From positions 926,447 to 990,446 of the forward strand of contig NC_049980.1 of NCBI RefSeq assembly GCF_000003815.2: a DNA stretch of 64,000 bases, given 5' to 3'. The position numbers and the translations under genes were made by a program. Shown in pieces: positions 40,101 to 49,855 of this stretch (within the stretch, counting starts at the first letter, position 1; every line of letters starts with the position of its first letter). The DNA comes from Branchiostoma floridae. Lineage: Eukaryota; Chordata; Leptocardii; Amphioxiformes; Branchiostomatidae. The notes beneath the pieces are model-generated. The model saw only the letters and a list, made by a program, of their open reading frames with translations, was not told where the DNA came from and did no database searches.

Positions 40101-42457
40101 TGAATAATCATAGGTTTGGCTATCAAATACACAACATGTTTGCCCTAACTGTACCTCAGCAGCATGCCTTTGCCTTCATAAAAGGTAGACCCTTTTTGAG
40201 ACCTTAAGGTGGCATCTCGCTGCACTTTGGGCACCGATGCGATACTGGGTTCGTTCACTGCGGCATGGACTGTCGTGTTATTTTCGCCGATAATAAATAG
40301 TTAATTTTTAAAAAATATTTTAGATATTGTGTTATACCCAAAATTATCACTCAGAAGACAACAAAATACACTATACGTATTCATAAGAAAATTCGTTCTT
40401 TATGTCTAAAAATTCGTTGAGTAAGCTTTAGAACCCCGCAGTGCCGCACCGGTGCCCCAAGTGCAGTGAGATACCAACTTTAGATGCAGTGGGCTGTTGT
40501 TAACTGTATAGTGAAAGTTATTTAGCCGGCTTTTACCCCCCCCCCCCTTTGGCTCAGGTACCCATGTTTAACTAAGGCCTTAGTCATGTACATCGTACAA
40601 TTTACCGGTATGGGGATTTCAGGCGCGGTAATAACGCCGTACGTCTGGGAAAATCGGGCGCAATATTGAATTTAAGTATATCAAGCCATGGTCACAAACA
40701 GGCGTTTCATCACATTGTTTGGGGACCTAACAATAAACGTTTATTAGTAAATCAACACTTTCTCACAAAATAATCTACAAATAATCTACAATAATCAAGT
40801 ACAACAATCTTGACTAATGGTAAAAAAGTTAAAGAAAAAAAATGACAACTTCGGGTTCGAGCCGAGAAGCATCACGAATACACCTAAAGTGAGGGGGGTC
40901 TGTTATATATGTTTAGACAGTAACATAAAAGGCGACGACCGGTACCACCCGTTTATAGGAATACGAGACGGAAAGTAGCATAGATGCCATAACTTAGATC
41001 AAGCAAAGGCGTATGCGGCTCTCCGGCCACTATGTGTGACACCCTGAGCTAGTGGCCAGTGAGCTACTCTTATGGGAACCAGTCCAGGGTAAAAGAAACC
41101 CTGGCAGGCGGAGAACTGCCTTTATAGACTCACTCATGCTCGACATACTGAGCAGCATACCTAAACTAAGATCTCGGCCCCGGCGTTCAACATAAAATCT
41201 GACAGGACGGCCCGGACGCTCACGATGTGTCCGCGGCCGTTTCTGACGGCAATTGACGCGTCCAGACGGTTTGAAACGCTATCAGATGATGTTCGACGCC
41301 GACGTCCTGGCAATTTCGGACGCTTGAATTTTCACATAGGCACTGATGGTGGAGTGCAATATTCCTGCGAAGACATCTGATATTCTCGACTGACTGACTG
41401 ACTGACATTATGTTGAAATAAGAGAGTTCTGATGGGTTGTAGGGTAACGACGAAGGAAGTATGGTGTGAACGTTTCATCTCAGGCCAGTTCTTTCCTAAC
41501 TATACCGTGTCCCGTATGTTTTTCTGTACCAGATCTAGAGGAGGTGACCGTACGTACCCTGGGGATCAAGAACATGGACGTCGATGAGTTGATGGAGAGA
41601 GAAGTTCCGGTTAGACTTTTCTCCGGAACCAACGTGAGAGGCGCAGACTATGAGAAGGTAAAATCTTATCTACTGTTTAAACTATGACGTGATACTTTAA
41701 TAGTGCGCAATGTGCACAAGACAATTCGGCCATGTTGATTTGACGATATAGATGACAAACTCTGGGAACTCCAAAACTGTTTGTCAAAAAAGTCACAATG
41801 AAATCTAAGTGGTCAGCATGGTTAAACAAATGACTAACCACAAAGTATCGTAAACCGCATTTTAGTTTTGACAACTTCTACTTTGACTCTGGAATTGACT
41901 TCGGCACTGAACGTCGCAGTAGTGTCCGTTTTCCGATATTTACTTTACAATTTACGGCATATATTTGCAGCTTTTATGTGCTATTTACAGTATGGTTGAA
42001 AATATTTTCGACGAACGACTGCTGATGCTATCCATGTAAATGAAAACAAGCTATTGTGCTCTATTGATTACTTGGTAAGTGTTTTATGACTGCTGCCACG
42101 TCACTCAAATGAAAATGAGTAGCTAACTTCTCAGAGCTTCTAACTGGAGTTCGGCTGCATGGCGGCGAGAAACAGAATTTGAATCTCTAAGAAAGATGTT
42201 TGATAGGCATCAAAACATAAGCAGGTGAGAGGCAGTATGGTTGTGTTAAAAGAAAACTCCAATACCCTATGATCTACTAACCCAATGAATTCATTTTCGA
42301 AAGGATATATAGTTTTTCTTTTCTCTCCCAGATCTGTATGGAGGAGTTCCCCCTGCTCTACAGAAGGATTGCTGCCCAGGTTCTGTGGAAGTTTCTCCGT
42401 CTGCGGCCTTCTGCAGCCAAAGAGGTTCCTGTGGGGATTCAGCCAGAATTCTCCTGA
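23299..42457 (+). CDS. CitE/CLYBL-like acyl-CoA lyase fused to MaoC-type CoA hydratase
   Basis: Ten exons: 23299-23847, 24640-24856, 25362-25854, 36852-37101, 37393-37503, 38965-39066, 39401-39532, 40030-40090, 41533-41657, 42332-42457. They total 2166 nt, all phases match and the stop is TGA, giving 721 aa. Residues 1-45 are basic and Ser-rich ([15 protein letters not shown]), a plausible mitochondrial leader. Residues 45-305 are HpcH/HpaI-CitE-like: DLEDG 72-76, VRL 105-107, LPK 133-135, E170 in [10 protein letters not shown]197 in GNADFA, and [15 protein letters not shown] from 260. A linker follows, then a double hotdog: [19 protein letters not shown] from 427 and NAHHFN plus VVPGPF at about 566-585. 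Family knowledge suggests cleavage and hydration of C4/C5 dicarboxyl-CoA esters; the exact substrate is inference. The start was chosen because an acceptor (TTCACAG) precedes it at 23285. Confidence 0.85.
24195..24605. mobile_element. MITE family D copy 1 (CCAAT/TATA-like interior)
   Basis: It lies in intron 1 of the lyase gene. The interior AACCAGCTGTCAGCCAATCA, AGAGAATAGGC, then AAGCTCATTAATATTTATAA and GCAGGGCGGCCAGGAACT is shared with 54130-54412. The flanking TCCTACGCA and TGCGTAGGA words are inverted. The left part carries extra duplicated segments (two GTCAGCCAATCA words). Confidence 0.65.
25096..25222. repeat. (GT)n microsatellite with interruptions
   Basis: About 21 GT units without interruption, then interrupted GTGTGC and TTGGTGTG variants. 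It lies in intron 2 of the lyase gene. The upstream part of the open frame that crosses it is not exon. Confidence 0.95.
26994..31350 (-). mobile_element. Non-LTR retrotransposon (L1/Tx1-like LINE), antisense
   Basis: The 3' end is marked by a T run of about 20 at 26994-27013 (poly-A on the minus strand). Upstream on the minus strand is a single APE-RT ORF with two frameshifts. The 5' boundary is not clear; tandem repeats at about 31350-31960 may be its 5' region. No recognisable ORF1 is seen. Confidence 0.8.
27202..30996 (-). pseudogene. LINE ORF2: AP-endonuclease plus reverse transcriptase, two frameshifts
   Basis: Minus strand. The endonuclease part begins at about 30996 ([21 protein letters not shown]). 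It shifts frame at the C run near 30824-30831 and continues 30854-30012 with [24 protein letters not shown] and SDHSL. A second shift near 30020-30035 (in CAAAAGG on the minus strand) leads into the 918-codon RT frame ending at 27202. RT landmarks by residue of that frame: NWRPVTLLN 192-200, ADFEKAFD 261-268, [14 protein letters not shown] 317-330, FADD 362-365. The C-terminal zinc-knuckle-like [18 protein letters not shown] is kept. All endonuclease and RT catalytic motifs are present, so the copy is recent or the shifts are assembly errors. The clade (L1/Tx1) is judged from motif style. Confidence 0.85.
31350..31960 (-). repeat. Degenerate tandem repeats of about 125-155 bp upstream of the LINE ORF
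   Basis: The recurring plus-strand words GGGAATCGGTCCGATTCAAA (31604), GGGAATCAGTCTGATTCAAA (31757) and GAGAATCGGGCCGATTCAGA (31912) are followed by CATAACATGATCACCACTTT-like words. Weaker copies start near 31353 and 31481. Their position 5' of ORF2 on the minus strand fits promoter-type monomers known from some L1 elements; that role is inferred. Confidence 0.6.
32444..32595. other. Assembly gap (152 N)
   Basis: Run of N inside the TA-flanked transposon. Unlike the other three gaps it is not exactly 100, so its size may be an estimate. Confidence 0.97.
34866..35074. mobile_element. MITE family C copy 2
   Basis: The ends GCCCCCTTTCCACTTGACGG and CCGTCCTAGTGGAAAGGGGG are inverted. The interior is made of GCGCTCTCACCGCGCTCTC and its complement. 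Same family as 14788-14996. It sits in the centre of the foldback element. Confidence 0.8.
36461..36605. repeat. 80-bp direct duplication at the foldback right edge
   Basis: CATAAGATCTTTGTATTATT with GACATTGAGATGTGCATTT recurs 80 bases later (36461 and 36541), ending CATTTTATATCCAAGAC both times. CAAGACTAAAATAT also occurs at the left edge (26181). Confidence 0.8.
37931..38866. mobile_element. MITE with TTAACCCTATCCAGA ends
   Basis: The left end TTAACCCTATCCAGATTGGG and right end CCGTCTGGATAGGGTTAA are inverted. There are G10 and C11 runs just inside the two ends. The interior is AT-rich with several TGACGT(C/A) words and no ORF. It is in intron 5 of the lyase gene. Confidence 0.75.
40200..40484. 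mobile_element. MITE with GGTGGCATCTCGCTGCACTT ends
   Basis: The left end AAGGTGGCATCTCGCTGCAC with TTTGGGCACCG is mirrored at the right by CGGTGCCCCAAGTGCAGTGA and GATACCAACTT. It lies in intron 8 of the lyase gene. Confidence 0.7.
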
Positions 42458-42542
42458 GCCAGGTGTTAAACTTAAAGCGTGTACCGGTATATCACTGGGC
42501 CGCACCTGTTAGTGCACATTCGCCTTTGATATCTAATTGCTA

Positions 42543-42860
42543 AAGCTAAGGGCACAACCCGCCGTACGTGCAAATGCGTGCTGCATACGTGCCAAAACGT
42601 GGGCAATCTTTTGGGATCCGTAAGTGGTAAATGTCGCCTCCGTACGAACTCGTAGGGAATCTGAAGGATTTTGGATCATGAGACACGCCGTAGAACTTTA
42701 CGTGCAGGCAAATATTAAACTTTATCTGCTATCGGGCTGCTGATTCACCACCCGTACGTGCCAGTACAAGCGACGCGCCTACCCTGTACAGCCTGAACGT
42801 TTTCAGAAATACGTGGCGGACGTGGCCTCCCGTGTGCCGCAATTCAGTCTGTCCGCAAGG
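42543..42860. mobile_element. MITE family B copy 2 (inverted relative to copy 1)
   Basis: It begins AGCTAAGGGCACAACCCGCC, as 8737 does, and contains ACAGCCTGAACGTTTTCAGA, the complement of the AACGTTCAGGCTGTACA segment in copy 1. The right terminus is degraded. It lies just after the stop of the lyase-hydratase gene. Confidence 0.7.
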
Positions 42861-43319
42861 GAAAATTCGCAATAATTGTATGCAAAGGGCAAAAATTTTA
42901 ATTTGTTGTTATGTGGCAAAGTCGTTACAAGCGGTAGAGTAAAGAACTTCTAACCCATATTTCATAATAAGCATTATAAGGTGCACGTTTGAGGTGATGC
43001 TTCTTGTAGTAAAATGTATTTTTGTATGTATTATAATGATTACAATATTTGCAAGAGTTCTAGGGTTGACCATAATAGAGCATGTGGTAGAGACATAGAA
43101 AACAGACTTGTGACAAGGGCAGTTATTGAAATTGTCGTAACAAGAAACTAATTCAAATATTAGTGTTGTACATTGGAATGTATCCTTTATATTATTAGAT
43201 GATATTAGTATAAATAATAGATACATTATACAAGTTGCATCAAGAGATATGGATGTTGAAGTGGTGATATTCAATTGCAAACACGACGATGAAACTTTAT
43301 ACCAGTTGATAAGTATTGA

Positions 43320-43870
43320 AGGGAGAAAGACACTAGAATTTTCTCAATTATGCACATGACCCTGACATCCAAAATTCATTTACTCATACCGATACCTTTG
43401 CCAAATGATATTATCATTTTTGATGGGAGTATAATACGTGTTTCTCATTGAATCTGTAATTAAAGTCCTCATTTGCATGAATTGTCTCAGTTGATCATCT
43501 TCTCTACCCAAATAGCACCAAAGTATGGACATCTTATCTTAGTAAAAAGGCTGTTGTAGCAGCTTTACATAAATTATGTACATGTGACCCTGACTTTCAT
43601 GAGATATGCCTAATAATTTTCACCTTTAGTAAGCTTCGAAGTGCCTAAATTATGGTATTCCCGTCATTTACAACTGTGGAATTACAGTATTCTTTCGTTA
43701 ATTATGCAAATGAGTAATTTGTAGCTATGGACATTCCTCTGTTACATACATGATAAGTCCTATCATTGACAGCAGTTCGTTGATGAGCTTTCCTCATCAA
43801 CTATGCAAATAAGCGGATGATTTACATAATTATCATGTGCATCATCACTTAGGATATTTATATACCAAAA
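43320..43870. repeat. Interspersed repeat shared with 22040-22380
   Basis: It contains AATTATGCACATGACCCTGA and related AATTATG(T/C)A(C/A)ATG words three times, plus TTCGTTAATTATGCAAATGA, whose complement is at 22046. No ORF is seen. Confidence 0.5.
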
Positions 43871-46650
43871 AACATTTACGAGATGTCAACACGTTCTTGA
43901 GCTATATTTTTACCGTCTATTCCCCCCCCCCCCCCCCAAAAAAAATGGGACAATGTATGTGTTAGAATGCCAGATTCTATTCCAAGGTCAAAGAAAGAAG
44001 ATCTGAAGATCCTTCTTGCCAAAAACTTTATCTTAATTCCATACTAAAAACATGTGAACATTAAGAACATATCATAGCTTCAAGAAAAAAATCGATTATC
44101 ATTTGAAAAAGTGGGAGAATTTCCTTCACGCTCTTCGTGTATTTATATAATTGAGTTATCATTGTAAAATTATTTCTGTTACTATGATTCTATTTATATG
44201 TTAACATGATTTTCCTGGTTTTGATAATCGGCAACTTTTTTATCTATTGTTCTTTATATATTTATTGTTTCTTTTCTTGCTTTAGTTTCATTGATTCTTT
44301 TGGATCAAATATCTAATTTCAGTCAGGATCCCGTGATATCCGTGGTTTTTCTTTTTCTTTGTATGTATTCTTTTTTTCTTGTGTTGCACGAAAAAAAGAA
44401 AGAAAAAGAAAAAAAAAACTAGAAAGGCCGACATTTGCTTGGGTGCAAATACAGCATATTTCAGCCATACCAATTCCCACGAAACATTGGACTGTTCCAA
44501 GTCACCCCTGCGCAAAAATGCAATATTTTAACTGTAAGTTATCCCCGAAGGAGAACTAATATTGTGAATTGATTCCAGGTCAAAACAGAGCTTGTCCAAT
44601 ATGCCCCGGGCCCATATGGAAGAATACAATCTTCCACAGGAGCGCCTATGCATAACTGATTTTTTTTTTAGAATTGCGGCAGCTCCTATTTTTCCGAGAG
44701 TGAAAAAAAACGCATCTTCCATTCAGAAGATTTTCATCATAAAATTACATGACGCCATTCAACAATTTCCACTTCGATAACTGGGTCTAAGTACCGTCAT
44801 AATCTCCTTGTGATGTGGGTACATTTATTATTGCAGTGAACTTTTTTTAATCAAGTAGGGCATACGTTTTAATAATTGTCAAGCAGGTGCGGGTACTGTG
44901 TAGTAGGAGTGTTGTTGTTTTTTTTTCAAGCTAAAAATCTTCCTCTTGTTTTGTATGAGCCATTACATAAACGGAGACGTCTCGAATTTTTACTAGAATT
45001 TTACCACCTTGTCGCTTCAATTCTTTTCTGAAAAATCCCAGGACTAACAAGTTTACTTGATTTGGCTTTATCTATATATTTCATTTTCCTTCGAATTGTT
45101 TGTTAAGTATATGTCCCTTGCATACCACTGTTAAATTGTTTTACTTTGTATACAATCAGCCATCGGACGTAATCTTGTCTGAGTGTGATAATTTCCTGCT
45201 CGTAGCGTGCGAGACCCGGAGGATAGGAGTTTCTACCTTGTTCGGGGGTTTCTTTTCGGAGGTCAGTGGTGATGATACTCTGGTACTGAGAGTGTTTTAT
45301 TGGGCTCAAACTCTGGCAGTTTAAAGTTACTTACAATTTGAATGTATAAAGTTTACGTCAAAAAAGAACAACAACAACACTAGAAGTACCTACATTTGTT
45401 CGGGAAAAGATTACATGCATTCTCGCCACTGTCAAAATTACGTATCAAAACTGAACGCAAACTGTCCAATTTTCCCGCGTTTTCTGCCAAGTAACATTTT
45501 CTAGATTGTCTCAACTAACCCCAAAAGTCAAATCTGCCGAAAATGATTGATAGTGTCATGCGGAATGTTGGTAAATTCATCGACACAGACTTGTATTCTA
45601 ACGTTCAATGCACGCGTACCGTCCGCTACCGCTCAAATGACCCTATCTGAACGCCAAATCCTCGCAAACAACAATTTCAAACCGGGCACAGGGTGACTTA
45701 TGGACACTGTAAGGCTGTAATATGCATCTGTTTGTGTATATACGGTATAGCAAGGCCCCGCTTATGAATATTAACTAGCATTCGCCTTTCTCGTCGCTGA
45801 TTGGCTGGCTCTTTAAATTCAATCAACTCTCGCTCTCCCCAGACCGCTGGCACCTGGCACGTGTGGGCTCTGGGGTCACGGGAGTTCACGGGAAAAGGCC
45901 GGAAGAAAACCAATTTCCCCTCAGAAAAGTGCAGAAATTAATAATTTAAAATTGATTTATGCCAAAAATTTTACATGGATCATTTTACCAACTATCTAAT
46001 GCCTATCTACACCAAATTTAAGGTCATTCTATTGTAATACAAGGGTACAGGGGGCCAAAATATACCGTTTTGGTCAAAACATGACCTTTAAACTTCAATA
46101 AAATCATTTTAGAGGAAGATATGGAAAAAAAAGTGAAAAACACACCTGGGTATTGACCCACTCTACCCTTGTGCCAAATTTCAGGTCATTCTGTCCCGGA
46201 ACGACGGAGATGATTCGATTTGAAGATTTGACAGGAGAAAGAAAGAAACATTACGAATATAATATATTTCACCATACCATATATGGTATGGCTGAAATAT
46301 ACACCATACTCTGTGTTCATTCATTTGTTAAACCTTTCTGACCACTTTGAATTTCATAGCCCTACAACTTTTGATTTGGCCACTGCAAGTACATTTTATG
46401 GATGACATCCTCCGCAGACTGCAAACATACTGAGATACGAAAAAACAAGTTGGGTTAGAAAAGATAGCTAAATTTTCCAAATAAACACCATAAACGTTGT
46501 AGCATACTAACAAGAATTAGCGTGACAAAACATGCTTCCAAAGCCAATAAATCAATCATTCAGAGACGACTAAGTTTTATTTATTATTAGTTTCTTCAAG
46601 CTTTCTAGTTCTCGTAATTTTTTTTTTTGGGGGGGGGGTAATGTTTTACA
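43871..46650. other. Intergenic repeat-rich region
   Basis: No gene is recognised. A segment at 44418-44540 (AGAAAGGCCGACATTTGCTT) resembles 24030-24150 and 45378-45490, so it is an interspersed repeat. 45950-46330 reads like another repeat ending in a small hairpin (CATACCATATATGGTATG near 46272-46289). There are C16 (43922-43937) and G9 (46629-46638) runs. Confidence 0.4.
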
Positions 46651-46660
46651 CGTAAAATGT

Positions 46661-46768
46661 ACTATTTGAGGTGCACAATGATTGGCCCGAAAAGTATGAC
46701 GTCACTCCCCCTATAAATAAGAGATGCGCGCAGGAATATATCATTCTTCTGTGTGTTGGCCCTCCGGC
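46661..46768 (+). promoter_or_regulatory. Promoter-like cassette, copy 1
   Basis: A 108-bp segment has an inverted CCAAT box (ATTGG, 46681-46685), a perfect cAMP-response element TGACGTCA (46697-46704) and a TATA box TATAAATA (46712-46719). A start site would be expected near 46742-46750 (TCATTCTTC). An identical copy lies at 52069-52176. The spacing is that of a real polymerase II core promoter, but no downstream gene is recognised. Confidence 0.55.
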
Positions 46769-47369
46769 TCGTCTGAAGCCAGCAGCGTGCGTCCTTCATC
46801 GCCCCAGCGCAGAAAACTTGCCGGGAAAAAGGCCACGTCGTTGCCGGAAAAAGGCCAGGAGAATGCCGGCGGGAGACTCGCTACTACACGATACGGTGCC
46901 GCAGCTCAAGCTCGTGACGGCAGCTCGTACTCTCCCGGGTATTGTATCAGAGGTACACGGTACCACGTAAGGTTTGGTTGTACACATGAAAGTTTTATCT
47001 GAGCCCGGTCTGGACATTTACTTGCTCGTTTTGTGGTATGGTGTTGTGTTGAGACATGTTTGATATCTGTAGTCTAGGCCTGTTGCAGGGCTTGCAGAGT
47101 CATGCTTCTGCCGTACGGAAGGACTTCACGTTTTTGCAAATTTTTTCCGGTTGACTGTCACATAGTTTCATTTTCACGTTTTGTCTGTTGCCTGTTTGCT
47201 GAGTGTTTTGTGAACGCTTTGTAAACGTTGTATGTAGGTCCGACGGGAGAGAGCTACCTTTAATATTTAGAATGTTTCTTTTCAGTTTTAGTATATACGC
47301 TCGCATCCTCTGTCGAATTTTGCTGTGGCCACCTTTTGACGACGCTGATTAGTGGTGCTGTTTAGGAGT

Positions 47370-47965
47370 TTGCTATTTGTGTGTTTTTCTCGTTTTGTGA
47401 AAGTGTTAACAGGATGCTAGAGCTGTCGCTGTCGAGGAGATGCAACATGGCTACCCTCTGAGTCACTAGGTGGGATAATAGAATCCGTTGCCATCCTCTA
47501 CCTTGGAAGGCAAGGGAGGCTTTTGTCTGTTTTTGAGGAGAGTTACAGACCGAGATATTCACCATTTTCTTGTCATTTTCTGATTTTTGTGTATATTCTA
47601 GTGATACGCAGACACGTGGTTTGAAACCCCGGACAAAGAGGCAAGATGGATACTCTCACAGTATCGCCGTGACTGAAATCACAATCTGCATCCATCCTCT
47701 ACCAGGGAATTCTACGAACGCCTCCCTACAGTGTGGAGGTCCTTTACAGATCTAGAGCTTCGCCATTTTCTTGTCATTTTCTTTAAATCTTTATATTTAT
47801 TTCGTATGTATGGTTTTATGCAGGATTTTAGGATAGCACTGTCATGGCATCGGGACTCACTATGGCTACCATTTTCGGAGTTCTTTTCAGGAATTAAAAC
47901 CCGCCGCCATCCTCCTCGTGGGCGATGTAGTAATGCAGACTGCCAGCGTTTCTAGAGCGTGGTTT
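47370..47965. repeat. Degenerate tandem repeat of about 200 bp (3 copies)
   Basis: Each unit carries CATCCTCTACC(T/A)-like or CATCCTCCTCG words and CACCATTTTCTTGTCATTTTC-like words (near 47561, 47762), with ATGGCTACC(C/A)T (47448, 47867). The units have diverged. No gene is recognised. Confidence 0.5.
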
Positions 47966-48508
47966 TTGTTACGTACATGTTATTGTTATACGTTTTCGTT
48001 TGTCAAGTTTAACTTTTTGGATTGCGTGGGTGTTGCCCGTACGTAAGGTGATTGTCGTGTGCGTGGCCTATTTTTACCAAGCTTAGCGTTTGGTTGTTGA
48101 GCATGTATGTACGGGGAGTACGCATGGCCTAGGACTGTTCATGTTATCGTGGCTTGCCCACCTTTGAGCGCTAGGCGGGGGGATGTCGAGTGCGTATGGT
48201 GTGGATATTGTTACGGCTGGATTTTGTGTGTAATTTCGTCAGCGGTATCGATAATTGTGTTTTGTTTTCCGCATAGTTCTCAGGAACCGGGACGTGCTGG
48301 TTCACGCGTGGCGTTCTCCCCCACCCGTAACGACCCTTGTAAGAAGTTTCGGACTTCAGGGATCTTCAGATGCGGCAGGTACGACAAAAGATGTAGCAGC
48401 GAGTGGTGGCGCAAGAACAGCAGCCTGTCAGCCTCTCTTAGGCCCCCTCACCCTCCTCGCCATTCCGGACACTTAAGTGCCACAAGGAAAGGACAGCTCA
48501 TGAAGACG

Positions 48509-49120
48509 GTACAGCCCGGGCAGGCACCGGCGAGTGCCGCGGGTAGAGCTCACGAAGATGGTAAGGCCCGGGCAGGCACCGGCGAGTGTCGCGGGTAGAG
48601 CTCACGAACGACGAAGATGGTAAGGCCCGGGCAGGCACCGGCGAGTGTCGCGGGTAGAGCTCACGAACGACGAAGATGGTAAGGCCCGGGCAGGCACCGG
48701 CGAGTGTCGCGGGTAGAGCTCACGAAGATGGTAAGACCCGGGCAGGCACCGGCGAGTGTCGCGGGTAGAGCTCACGAAGATGGCCATGGTAAGACCCGGG
48801 CAGGCACCGGCGAGTGTCGCGGGTAGGGCTCACGAAGATGGTAAGACCCGGGCAGGCACCGGCGAGTGTCGCGGGTAGAGCTCACGAAGATGGTAAGACC
48901 CGGGCAGGCACCGGCGAGTGTCGAGGGTAGAGCTCACGAAGATGGTAAGACCCGGGCAGGCACCGGCGAGTGTCGCGGGTAGAGCTCGCGAAGATGGTAA
49001 GACCCGGGCAGGCACCGGCGAGTGTCGCGGGTAGAGCTCGCGAAGATGGTAAGACCCGGGCAGGCACCGGCGAGTGTCGCGGGTAGAGCTCACGAAAATT
49101 GGAAGGCTCGGGCAGGCACA
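48509..49120. repeat. 52-bp minisatellite, about 11-12 copies
   Basis: The unit starts GTAAGACCCGGGCAGGCACC, then GGCGAGTGTCGCGGGTAGAG and CTCACGAAGATG. Copies start at 48509, 48561, 48620, 48679, 48731, 48789, 48841, 48893, 48945, 48997 and 49049. Two copies are 59 bp (extra ACGACGA-type insert) and one is 58 bp. A last diverged copy continues to about 49140. Because 52 is not divisible by 3, open frames on the minus strand are a by-product of GC content. Confidence 0.95.
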
Positions 49121-49769
49121 GAGGGGTGCAGCGGGAAGATATTGATCTCAGTTCAGTTCCGTTAATACTCAGAGAAGTGGCACCAGCGTCTTCACATTGA
49201 ACTCAACCAAATTTAACCCCCCCCCCCCCCCCCCTGAGCTTACGAAGATTGAAATACCCCGGCAGGCACAGGGAAGTGCCGCAGAAGAATATGGAGCTCA
49301 CGGTGGATGTTTTAGGGAGGAAAACGTACTCGTACTTTGCCGGAAACGTTTTGAAGACCGAAAGCCAGAAATGATATCGACATGAGATCGAGAAGGCATT
49401 GAATTCACAAAATTGTGTTGTTGTATAAGGACGGTCGCACTAAATAGGTACCAAGGGCAAGGCATATTACACTGGAAGTGCGAATTTTCTAGGCAGTACG
49501 CAAGACACACATTTCGTAACCACGTGTGGGACAATATTCTTAAGAAGTAAAAAAAAAAAAAACAACGTTACATCAATTCATCGTTAATTGATAACTGGTT
49601 GTGTTATGGATGTATTACACTTCTTTACGTTTGGGACCGCATTGTAAATATGTGCATCAGAGTTGTCTGTACATATGCAAATACTTTTCGTTTTGTGACC
49701 GCATCTGAACTGTGAGCAGCAACACCTGTCCTGCAGTACAATGTGAACCAGTCAGAATTGCCCTGAAGA

Positions 49770-49855
49770 AGGTGACAGACGGTCACCGAAACGTCGGTGA
49801 GAATAAAGCATCGGTTGTGTAAAAAGAGTCTCTTTATTCACATTTCGTAACCAGT
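49770..49855. repeat. Half of a CGAAACGT hairpin element
   Basis: GAAGGTGACAGACGGTCACC, then GAAACGTCGG and GAATAAAG, with TGTGTAAAAAGAG, resembles the right half of the 53446-53790 element. Confidence 0.5.

Larger units (their letters stand above)
36852..42457 (+). other. Hydratase (MaoC-like double hotdog) exons
   Basis: Exons 4-10, with the first hotdog beginning in the end of exon 3 (about residues 375-420). The [18 protein letters not shown] segment is typical of mesaconyl-CoA/itaconyl-CoA-hydratase-like MaoC proteins. So is the second-half sequence [18 protein letters not shown] (618/619 is an exon junction). The first hotdog has TRRLNSDD where many MaoC proteins have a His-containing N-P-x-H-x-D motif. 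The second has NAHHFN (H568, H569), a better candidate for the catalytic site. Assignment of active-site residues is tentative. Confidence 0.7.

Noticed and set aside
46671..47002. Coding exon downstream of promoter cassette 1
   Set aside because: Two overlapping short frames with no domain and no convincing splice junctions; coding status cannot be supported.
48602..49093. Minus-strand open frames repeating SSTRDTRRCLPGSYHLREL-like peptides
   Set aside because: They are a by-product of the 52-bp GC-rich minisatellite. The period is not a multiple of three, the frame has no splice or start context, and unit-length changes would break it.
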